64,000 nucleotides of DNA from Azadirachta indica (lineage: Eukaryota; Streptophyta; Magnoliopsida; Sapindales; Meliaceae), in assembly GCA_022749755.1 (NCBI GenBank), contig CM040446.1, positions 3,960,966-4,024,965 on the forward strand. The letters run 5' to 3'. The first letter of the stretch is position 1, and each line of letters starts with the position of its first letter. Under the pieces are notes generated by a model. The model was not told the origin of the DNA. It did not search any database and saw nothing but the letters and a program-made list of their open reading frames with translations. Of this stretch, positions 25,047 to 35,539 are shown in pieces. The translations under genes and the position numbers were made by a program.

Positions 25047-26139
25047 TTATAAATATGAAAGAGATACAGCACTGGGAGCTGGGGGCACAAATTTCAGAAG
25101 ACGTGAGCAGTCCCAACCATTTTCTCTGTGACAGCTAATATTGAAATGCTTTGGAACCCAAGTTTCTCCTTCTGATTCTCTTTCTCTCAACTGTTTTCTT
25201 TGTTTTTCCTCAGCTGCTTTCTTTGCTTCCGTTGCTTTCTCCCACTTTTTGCTTTAGAGATGGCAAAATTCTCTGTAAGACCCCAAATTCATAGGATCCA
25301 CCCCTAACAAGAGAGAATTTAGATAAATTTATAAGGAATAGAGCGAAAAATAGGGAGAAATTAATCCTCAATTTATTACTGGGACAGAGATTAGTTTACC
25401 TCTCCCCACCCCATTTCCTATTAAAACATAATATAAATATATTATATTTTATAAATTAAATTATATATATAAATATAATTTTATATTATAATTAAATAAA
25501 ATTTAGTAATAAAAAATTATAAAGTCATGAATTAATGTTATAAAAAATAGAATATACAAAAAGTGAAAAATTAAAAATTTTTAAGATTTTATATTGTGTT
25601 TCCAATAATATATTAATAATATTTTTATTTAAGTTAATTAAATTTTTATATTATTAAAATTAATTTATAAAAATAATATAAAATAAAAAATTGATATAGA
25701 GATTGGGAATGCATTCCTCGTGTAGAGATTCTTTATTTCCATCCTATTAAATTTAGTAGAAAATGAGCTGGAGAATAGAGGTTAAAATAGAAAATTAGAT
25801 AGAGAATGGGGCATGTCTTCCCACCCCTACCCCGCCCCATTGCCGTCCCTACTTTGCTTAATAAATGTTGGCTCACCTCGCTCCACACTGCACCTGATTC
25901 ACTTGCCCACACTTCCTGGTCAAAGTCAAACTCATCCTGATAAGATAGAACGTATTTATAAGGAGTATATAGTTTCATATAATTTTCATCAAAATTAAAA
26001 TTAAGTAGTAAGTAAAGTAAATTCATGTATAAGTACTTGCAAATCCTTCACGATAGGAGCTTTGAGACCCGAAAGAACTTCGAGGGCGTTGTAGATAATT
26101 GTTCTTTTCCCATTATTGACATCCTTTGCTGTGACAGTT
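25047..26139 (-). pseudogene. ORP4-type oxysterol-binding-protein-related gene, 3' relic (copy A)
   Basis: Only the last two coding exons of an ORP4 gene remain. The penultimate exon (26037-26139) keeps the same splice borders as the complete copies and encodes TVTAKDVNNGKRTIIYNA.... The last exon begins at 25915 (EVWASESGAVWSEV) and is interrupted at 25851 by a hAT-type MITE. The exon resumes at 25254 with KWEKATEAKKAAEEKQRKQ and runs to a TAA at 25047-25049; the original stop is lost and three residues are added. Homology to the complete copies ends near 26188, upstream of which the next duplication unit starts. With the sterol-binding core and EQVSHHPP fingerprint missing, it cannot encode a functional lipid-transfer domain. 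Confidence 0.88.
25255..25851. mobile_element. hAT-type MITE inserted in the last exon of ORP4 copy A
   Basis: This 597-bp element has ends TAGAGATGGCAA and, as reverse complement, TAGGGACGGCAA (10 of 12 matching). It is flanked by TTTTGCTT (25247-25254) and CTTTGCTT (25852-25859), an 8-bp target duplication with one mismatch. The TAGRGAYGGCAA end and the GGGGCGGGG motif next to the right end are typical of plant hAT MITEs. The interior is AT-rich and non-coding. The split occurs exactly where the exon aligns with the two complete copies. Confidence 0.87.
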
Positions 26140-26269
26140 CTGAAAATGTAAGGAAAAAAAAAAAATCATTGCACTACAAATGAATCTTAATTTCAATATT
26201 AATAATAAAATAAACAAGCGGCTTTTTATTTGTAATAATAAATAAAAAGAAGAAAATAATAAATTAGCC

Positions 26270-26530
26270 TAGCCAACTAGTTGGTAAGTCATGGTGTGAG
26301 TTGTTTTCCAAAAATGGGGTATTGGTAGGTTTAGGGCATTGGTACTTTTCTTAGATCATCCATAAACATAAATATGGCAGTCCCCATCGATTGAGAACTC
26401 TTGAAAAACGTTTTTCCTTTTACGACAAATGTTTACCTATATATACCTCCTTTTTATATATCTCCAACTTTTTTGTGCATATAAATGCAAAGAAATTCAT
26501 ATCCCCATTCAATAAAATTCATTGCTTTTA
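26270..26530 (+). repeat. Conserved non-coding segment, copy R1
   Basis: It aligns closely with 34468-34733 and more distantly with 20755-21045. It carries the TAGTCCCCATCGATTGAGA block (the G.CAGTCCCC variant here) and GCATATAAATGCAAAGAAATTC. It lies between the 3' relic and the 3' end of ORP4 copy B. No sustained reading frame. Confidence 0.8.
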
Positions 26531-27408
26531 AATCTAGCTAATATTCCATCATCACCTAAACTCCTTGTTATCCCTGTCATTGCCATATGTTATTTTAAAC
26601 ATATTTTTTCTATTATTATCAGATGTTATTTTAAGTTTAATATCCTATTACTCCTTAAACTTTGATTAATACTTTATCACTCTTCAGTCTCTGTTATCGT
26701 CTTCATTGTTGTGATATGTCATTTAATAAAAACATTTACCAAATTGCCCTCTACACTATTCAAAAAGTTTCAGAAAACAACTGTGTCAAGTGGTTGTGTT
26801 AGAATCCCAACTAAAGCTATGTTTTAAAATTAAATATACTAATATATATATATATATATAAGTATAAAAATATATTAATATAGATTTTTTTGTTTAAATC
26901 TAATTAATACCACAAAGAATACTATGTCACAACTACCAATTTAAAACATCACTGAAAGTTAAATTTTTAAAAAAATTTAAATTTAATTATTAATAAATTA
27001 TCCAAAACATATCTAAATATTAATAAATTATTTTGTTAATATGTTATCTAAAACAAATCTAACTATATTTTTATTAAAATATTTATAAATTTTAATTAAT
27101 TTATATAAAATTTAAATAATACAACTATGCTCAATATTTATAAATTTTACTCTTTAGATATAATACATGAATCAATTATCCTTATACCTATTAACTTTCT
27201 AACAAGGAGTAGGTGATCGTGAGTAACTTAACAAAAAATCAAAGAAATTAAAGAAATTTTAAATTTGTTAATGCATAGATAATAGGGAGAAGTAATATCA
27301 ACCTAACCTAATTATATGCCAAATTAAATTAATGGAATAGTAAAAATTGAGAAGCTACAATCAATACAGTAGGCTAATTTAATATTTGGATTGAGTTGTA
27401 AATTAATG

Positions 27409-30400
27409 TCAAAGAGGTACAACAATTGGAGCTGGGGATACAAATTTCAGAAGAGGTGAGCAGTCCCAACCATTTTCTTTGCTATAGCTAATATTGAAAT
27501 GCTTTGGAACCCAAGTTTCTCCTGCCGATTCTCGTTCTCTCCACTGTTTTCTCTGCTTTTCCTCAACTGCTTTCTTTGCTTCCGCTGCTTTCCCCCACTC
27601 TTTGTTCAATATATGTTGGCTTACCTCACTCCACACTGTGGCCGATTCACTTGCCCACACTTCCTGATCAAAATCAAACTCATACTAATAAGATAGAACG
27701 TATTTATAAGGAGTATCTAGTTTCATATAATTTTCATCAAAATTAAAATTGATTGCTTTCGAAGTAAGTAAAGTAAATTCATGTATAAGTACTTGCAAAT
27801 CCCTCACGACAGGCGCTTTGAGCCCCGAAAGAACTTCGAGGGCGTTGTAGATAACTGTTCTTTTCCCATCATTGACGTCCTTTGCTGTGACAGTTCTGAA
27901 AATTTTAAGGAAAAAAAAATCATTGCACTACGAATGAATCTTACCCAAAAGATAGTAAATAAGGGCGTACGCTGAATATTTATATTAGTATTATTATACT
28001 ACATCTTAGAATTCTATACTCAAACCGAACAATTTTTACTTTCACTTCTGTATTTGTATTTGAAAGGCCGCCTCATTGGGAAGTACAGATTCACAACCAC
28101 CCGGGAGGACGGTTGGCTAGTATTTTTATTTACAAGACTTCAAATTTTAAAACGAAGAGAATTCCAATGTCTTCGTATTATAAATTGATTGTATGGTAGA
28201 GAGTATTACGTACCTATCCCAGTGGCCATCAATCTCATAAAGAATTTTCGATGATGAAGAGTCATAGATTTTTCCTCGAACTGCTCTACGATTTCCTCCA
28301 AACGCTATAAGAGAATTGGCTATGTACGTTAACTCAGCTTCAAGTCCAGTCTCTTTGCATTTGATTCTAACATTGCCAACCCAGTCAGCTCCAGGCACGG
28401 GAAGAAACCTTAGGCAGAGCTTTGGTGAGTTCATTTCATAAGTCTCTTTGTGATTTAGAAGCTTCAGCTGCCTTTTCCCATGTACCTCAGCTTCCACTGA
28501 AGCACCATAAAACTTGGGAACAGGATGTTGGCACCAAATTATTTCTACATTTTCCTTCTCATCAGTTCCATGAAGAGCACTAACTGGTGGATGATGTGAT
28601 ACCTGCAATAATAATACTGTCAAACTCGTTATATTCAATGAATGATGAGTAAGATTCTTATCTATGAAAGTTTAAGATTAAAATGTGAATTTTTTTTTTT
28701 GGGGGGTATCCTAAGTATATATCATACCTGTTCTAGTAGAACATTGAGGCTTCCTCTTGAAACATGGTGGGTTTCTCCGAGAATAGGGTTGTAAGGAGCA
28801 GAGCCAAAAATGGCAGGGCGAGTTGTGGAAATGCTCCATGCGACGACAGAGGTAAATCTCTCCACCGGGCTCTCCAAGCTGTTGCATTTGCTCAATATGT
28901 TATCGCCAGTACAGTACACTGATTCTCCGAAACATTGGAGGTGTGACTTGGGAATGTTGAAGATAGCTGGCAGCTGAAGTAGTAGCGAGAAAAGTTAACA
29001 AGACGCCAGCAGGAATTCCCAACGGGATTGAAAAACCTGAAACGAAATGTACATGTATAAATTAACTTGCCTGGAATTCGGTGAGATCGGTTCCAGGGCG
29101 TACGTTTTTAAAGAGACTTAAGACTCGTTGAAGAATATTTGGAGCCCTGAAATCAGCGTTTGAAGAATCTCCATCAAACGATAATGGCTTCGTAAGCACT
29201 ACCCTTTTTTCTTCCATAACCTGCAGGTCCTGCATCACCTACCCGTATTGTATTAATACTGCAATTTTCTTATTAATATAATACCTACTTAAAGTGACAC
29301 ACAACAATCTTCATTACAATTATAACCACTAAGAACGAAATTAAGGTGTGTTTGGCTGACGCGTTTGTCCTGTATAAAAATATTTTTGTATTATGTTTGA
29401 CAAATTTTGTAAATAATACACAATAATAAGGCTAAACCTGACCCGCCGCCCGCTCCCCTTCAACGGGTCAAGTTTAGTAGGTATTTTTTTATTATTTACC
29501 ACCACCATCGAGCACCATTTGCATCATCATAGATATTATTAGAATTACCATTCAATGCTATAATGTTTATACAATGGTACAATCATTTTTTATCATTTGA
29601 GAAGTTGTTTGCAGTAAATATAAAATTAAATTTTTACACTCAAAAAATTCTTTTTTAAATTTACGATGAACAGTTATTCAAATGTTAATGGTAATGATAA
29701 ATATAGAATATTTAAGAAGAATAAAAGGAATTATAATTATTTGAAGGAACAATAAATCTATTTTAATATTCTAAAAAATAAATTTGATTATAAATAAACT
29801 GACTTTCTTTAAAAAAATAATTTTAAAAGGTTTAAAAGAAATATTTGATTTCTACATATAATTGATATTATTTAATAATATGTCAATAATTTAAATTATA
29901 TAAGAATAATTATAATTTTTAAATTTAGATTATTTTAAATTACAAAATTATTTTAACTGTATTAAATATAAAATTTAATTCGAAATGAAGAGTATAATAA
30001 TCAAAATTTTAAGTATCATAAAAGCAATGCCCAAATTTACTAAAATAATAAAATTAAAAATTTTGTAATAACCATTCTCACTTGCAATGGACAATGGATG
30101 GTTGTGAGGAGAAGATATAAGGGTGGGGGCAGCTCACTCTGTTTTTAGATTTAGGGTTTTCTATTTAAGATTTAAAAATATGTATACTAATTTAATTTTA
30201 CAATGGTTTAAATGGTTAGTAGAACTAAAATTAATACAAATCTTAAAAAATATTAAATTTATTGATTTGGATCCATTTTAAAGTATTTAATAAAAATTAA
30301 TTCTAACAATTATCAATTTTTTCCTTTATTATTAAAATATATATCATCAATTTTTAATTTTTCATTAAATCTCATAATGCTGCTAATCAAATTTTTTATA

Positions 30401-31114
30401 TTCTTTTAATAATAAAAAATTAATTTTTCACATGTGAAATCACCATTTCATATATCATAAAAATAACATAATAAAAATAAGCATTTGATTTTTCATAAAA
30501 TAACTGAGGAAAATAAAGTAATTGACAACAATCATTAATTTAATTGAGATATTTATATAAAATATTATAATTTATAGCAACTGTGTTAGAATAAAATATA
30601 AAATTCACTTGATACATTTACTTCAATTTTTTTATTAACCTATATAAATAATAGTAAACTATGATCCAATTTTTTAATATAATTGATAGGAAGTTATATA
30701 AAATATATTAAATGAATCTTAAAGTTTAATGTTTTTTGATAATTTTGCAAAAAAATATTTTGTTTGGTAAATAAGAAAATGAAATATGAAAAAAAAAATT
30801 CAAGTCTTTGAGAATTTCTTTATTTTGTTAATCTTATATTACTGTATTAAAACAAATTGATTCATTAATTATAAATTAATTTTTCTTTACATCAATTGAT
30901 TATTTTTATTTTCGCAATACTCATTGTTTCAAATTCAATTATTAAAAATTATTCAATTTGTTAGCAGATTTTTTATTAAGAAAATGAATTTGAAAATTTC
31001 AGATATGAAAAACTTAATTGATTAAGTTAAAAACTTATAAACTTTTTTAAAGGATTCAATTGACTAAAATAAAAAATTATAACATTTATCATCATTTATA
31101 AAATAAGTTGGATG

Positions 31115-31150
<36 letters not shown>

Positions 31151-32361
31151 CATCCAATTGAAATTTGTATCTTATAGTGGGAAAAGAGGGATGAGTCAGG
31201 AAAAGAATGTCTTCACCATCCCCGACCAGATTCTAAAAAGGGGTAGGTTTTCATTCTCATTCTCAGCCCGATTCTTATTTAAATTTAAAATTGAGTCTAA
31301 AATATCATGACAATATTTTTCATCCCTAAATTATAAGAAATAAATTATTATAATAGAAAGATTATATCTTATCTTACTATTTTATTAAAAATTTAAAAAA
31401 AATAATAATAATAACCTGACAATTCAACTTATAAATGTGAAAATTAAAGAATGTATCTGTCTTTTGTTCAAACCTCATTTTTATTTATCTTAAACATTAG
31501 AATATCTATTATATATCCAAGTAGATTTTGTCATTTGTCCAAACTTTATATATATTTGTTTATCCCCACATGCTAGCAGAATCCGTCCTTTTTCCAAACT
31601 TCAAACTATATGTCAATTTTTCCTTTAATTAATATGAACCCAAATTGTAGGATTCAAGCCGCTGCATTACTATACAGTCATTTAATTTCCTTAAAAAAAG
31701 TAATATTTTTTTAAAATAATCAAATTTTTTATAGTAGATAAAATTTTGACCGTCACAATTTGAAGTGCAACGTTGAAAAGTACTAATCTAATACTAATAA
31801 ACAAATCATGATCTTGTGTACAAAATAATAAAATTTTAGAGACACAATGTTACTATTCCATTAAAAACAACTCTTAAATCAAAATTTTAAACCAAGAAAA
31901 TGATAACAATTGTCTTAAAAGTTAAGATTTATTTATTTATTTATTTGTGTTTTTGTTTTTTTTTTTTTTGCCTTAACAGAATTAGATTACTAAAATGGTT
32001 TTTGCTTTAGGTCAAAAACGTATTCACCATGGCTAGATAAAGCCCATCTAAATGATTCTGTCTGTTAAAGGAATCAGAACAAAGATCGAATAATTATTCC
32101 ACTTGCCCTAATTCTACACTTACTAGAAAAGCACTTTCACACCCACGTTAAACACACATTAAGAATAACCATAATCTGCTTTTTCCCGTTCAAAAGCACT
32201 TTTCATTGCCGGAAAACAACCATTTTTGGCAACACATATACAACTTTCTCTCTTTTTTTGGTTTGTTATGCAGATTAAGCATCTGAGAAGAAGTTGATTT
32301 GATTAAAATCAGGAAGAAATTAAAAACTAATAACCGGTAGAGATGAAGAGATACATACCAT
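27409..32361 (-). CDS. Oxysterol-binding protein-related protein, ORP4 type (copy B)
   Basis: Coding exons on the minus strand are 32359-32361 (ATG only), 29071-29220, 28728-28973, 28214-28602, 27793-27895 and 27409-27663. They join in phase to 381 residues, close to plant ORP4 proteins. The short form has only the ORD lipid-binding domain: FRAPNILQRVLSLFKNVRPG near residues 30-45, NPILGETHHVSRG, and the family fingerprint EQVSHHPP at residues 132-139. It has no PH domain, FFAT motif or membrane segment. Plant ORPs of this class are cytosolic or ER-associated carriers of sterols or phosphoinositides. The start codon is the last three bases of exon 1, followed by a 3.1-kb intron. An in-frame Met also occurs two codons into exon 2 (MEEK). 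Intron 2 has a GC donor. It differs from copy C at about 12 residues. Confidence 0.87.
31108..31157. repeat. Perfect 50-bp palindrome with TA core
   Basis: TTGGATGTATG at the left end is mirrored exactly as CATACATCCAA at the right, joined by alternating TA. It lies in intron 1 of ORP4 copy B; no equivalent is seen in copy C. Confidence 0.9.
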
Positions 32362-34467
32362 TTGAAGAACCGAGAAAGTTTGATGACTGCAGAGAGAAAA
32401 TTAAACCAAACATGCGCTGGATTCTGCAATCTGTCGAGAAAATTTGGAGTACTCTGAAATGTGATTTTGTTTAGACTTGTTTTGTTCTAGTAGAAAGTAA
32501 AAGCTGGTTTGGTTTTTGAACGCTTCGTTGTGTATTTATGGGAATTGGAATTCAGAAAAGGCATGGAAGAGCAAGATTTGTGTTGGATTTATCATTTATT
32601 CATTTATTATTATTTTTCATTGTTGGTTAATAATTTATTGGCAATAACATTTTACTACCCTAGCTAGAAATAAAGATAAGTAAATGGCCAAATTACCCTT
32701 ACTAGAATCAGTGTATTTTACTAATGAAGGGTATTTAAGTCATTTGAAAGCATGTGAACTTATTTGATGTAAATTAATGAATTATGTATTTTTTTTTTGA
32801 AAAAGTAAATAATTAGGGACCTGGATATTTTTCACCCATTCCCGACAAAATTTATTATATTTGTTTTCCGGATTTAATTTGGTGTTTTCAGAATTAATTT
32901 AATTGCTGTTACGATTTTTATTTTTATACCTAACATATCGACCGAATAATTTATTTTCCTTTTTTAACCTAACGTACGGGCCCGAATAATTTTTTACAAA
33001 TATTTAATATTTATTTATAATTTAGACTTATTTATTAAGTTTATTTTTTTTATCCCCATAATTTTGTAAAATTATTCATTTATATTTTATTTATTTTTTA
33101 AAATATTGACTGACTAGCTTATTTTTTAAATATTCTAACCCCCCAATTCCCAATTTTAACTCAACCTCTATTTTTAGGAATCTCTTAATTTTTTCAGTAA
33201 AATATTAATAAAGAAGAAATACAACTTATACACCACGTATATATAAAATATTTTTTTAACATTAAGTAATAACTCTCACGTGTAAAATGCCTCTAGACGT
33301 AGCTCAAATGATATAGGGCATTCTTGACACTCTCATGACATTATGAGTTTAAGTAACAATAGGGAGAAAAAATATTTTAATATTTCGTATATAAAATTTC
33401 TTATTCTCATTCAAAATTTTTTAAAATAATCATTAACTTTATTGTTGTTATATTAATAAATAATTATTGTGTATATTAATAAGTAATAACTAATAATGAA
33501 ATGTTATTTGCTGCATTTTTTTAAAAAAATATTTAAAAAAGAAAAATAAAGAAATGACGAAGTCTGTTAATATATTAAAAAAAACCAGGGGAATTGATGG
33601 GATAAATTGGTCCCTAAAGTTTTCGCTTGTCTTATGTTTGTATTTGCCGTCTAATTTCGTTGGTAAAAATTAGTTGAAAGAACCAGACAAATTTTGTTTA
33701 TTTTTATTGTTGTAATAGAATAGAATACAAATTTTTTTTAAAAAAAAAAAAGGCCCAAAACTATTCACTTTCAGATCCATCGTATCTATTAAAAAGAAAA
33801 AAAAAGAAAAGGTTTATAAGTCTCTAAAATATTGTTAAATATACATTTAATCTCAATAGTTTAAAACGTACTCTTTTAACTTCTATTTAATATTGGCGGC
33901 ATGTTGAAAATATTTGTATCTAAAATATTATTAAATTAATCATTAAACTCTAACTTCTTAAGAAAAATTATAAAAATAAAAATAAACATAAAAATTGCAT
34001 ACATACTTTACATTACATATGTGTATGTATTACAAATAAAAATAACCAAAATTCTTTTCTTTTTCTTATTATTAATGAAATCAAAATTATATTATTTAAT
34101 AATTATGAAAAATATATGTAATTACTAATTCTATTAACATATGACATCAAATTTTATTCACACATTATAATTTATCATTCTTGTTTCATTTAAAAAATTT
34201 ATTTTTCTTTTAAATATCTTATACATCCTTATAACCCTCTTCTTCTTCTTGAAATACTTAAAAGAAAAAAAAATTTAAATAAAATAAAAGTAATAAATTA
34301 CAATATATAAATTAAACTTGGTATCACTTGTTAATAAAAATAATAATTAGATATATTTTATATTCTTATTAAATAATGTAATGAAAATTTAATTAAAAAT
34401 ATAAAAAAAAAATTGGTTATTTTTATTTGTAATAATAAATTAAAAAAAAAAAAAGAAAATAATAAAT
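32362..34467. other. 5' UTR, promoter and upstream flank of ORP4 copy B
   Basis: The first 100 bp (to about 32460) are the 5' UTR part of exon 1. Beyond that, sequence is shared with the upstream flank of copy C: GTATTTAAGTCATTTGAAAG appears in both, as does the GGGAATTGATG... block at 33590 and 41008. A SINE-like element sits at 33286-33440. No other gene is seen. Confidence 0.6.
33286..33440 (+). mobile_element. tRNA-derived SINE-like element
   Basis: An A-box-like TAGCTCAAATGATA at 33300-33313 and a decayed B-box-like GAGTTTAAGTAAC at 33345-33357 are spaced about as in tRNA-derived plant SINE heads. They are followed by an AT-rich body. No clear target duplication is seen. It lies in the upstream flank of ORP4 copy B. 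Confidence 0.5.
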
Positions 34468-34733
34468 TAGCCTAGCTAGCTAGTAGGTAAGTCATGGTGT
34501 GAGTTGTTTTCGAAAAATGGGGAATTGGTAGGTATAGGGCATTGGTACTTTTCTTAGATTATCCATAAACATAAATATGGTAGTCCCCATCGATTGAGAC
34601 TCTTAAAAAACATTTTTCCTTTTTACGACAAATGTTTACCTATATATACCTCCTTTTTATATATCTTCAACTTTTTTGTGCATATAAATGCAAAGAAATT
34701 CATATCCCAATTCAATAAAATTCATTGCTTTTA
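34468..34733 (+). repeat. Conserved non-coding segment, copy R2
   Basis: Near-identical to 26270-26530, with TAGTCCCCATCGATTGAGA and GCATATAAATGCAAAGAAATTC. It lies between the upstream flank of copy B and the 3' spacer of copy C. Confidence 0.8.
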
Positions 34734-35539
34734 GATCTAATATGCCATCATCACCTAAACTCCTTGTTGTTATTCCTATCATTGCCATATATTATTTTAA
34801 ATCTGTTATCTCTGATTAATATTCTTATCACTCTTCATTGTTGTGATATGTCATTGTATAAAGACATTTACCAAATTACCCTCTATACTATTCAAAAAGT
34901 TGCAGAAAACAACTGTGTCAAGTGGTTGTGTTAGAATCCCAACTAAAGCTATGTTTTAAAATTAAATATACTAATACATATATATATATATATAAGTATA
35001 AAATATATTAATATAGATTTTGTTTAAATCTAATTAATACCACAAAGAATACTATGTCACAACTACCAATTTAAAACATCACGGAAAGTTAAATTTTTAA
35101 AGAAATTTAAATTTAATTATTAATAAATTATCCAAAACATATCTAAATATTAATAAATTATTTTGTTAATATGTTATCTAAAACAAATCTAAATATATTT
35201 TTTATTAAAATATTTATAAATTTTAATTAATTTATATAAAATTTAAATAATACAACTATGCTCAATATTTATAAATTTTACTCTTTAGATGTAATACATG
35301 AATCAATTATCCTTATACCTATTAACTTTCTAACAAGGAGTAGGTGATCGTGAGTAACTTAACAAAAAATCAAAGAAATTAAAGAAATTTTAAATTTGTT
35401 AATACATAGATAATAGGGAGAAGTAATATCAACCTAACCTAATTATATGCCAAATTAAATTAATGGAATAGTAAAAATTGAGAAGCTACAATCAATACAG
35501 TAGGCTAATTTAATATTTGGATTGAGTTGTAAATTAATG

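Larger units (their letters stand above)
26222..34420. repeat. Tandem duplication unit 1 (contains ORP4 copy B)
   Basis: This unit of about 8.2 kb aligns in order with 34425-41440: conserved non-coding segment, 3' spacer, ORP4 gene, promoter and upstream flank. The 3' spacer (26540-27408 against 34736-35539) and the last exon are nearly identical. Intron 1 and the upstream flank are more diverged and differ by insertions. The left edge abuts the truncated copy A near 26,190-26,222. Confidence 0.82.

Noticed and set aside
25733..26026. 97-codon frame on the minus strand
   Set aside because: It runs from intron through part of the ORP4 relic exon into the hAT MITE; a chimera with no biological start, not a gene.
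27685..27687. Apparent in-frame TAG in ORP4 copy B (GAG in copy C) before the last exon
   Set aside because: The segment lies in the roughly 130-bp intron between donor GTACTT (27792) and acceptor GATCAG (27664); exon phases and family alignment place the exon start at GAAGTGTGG, so the stop is not translated.
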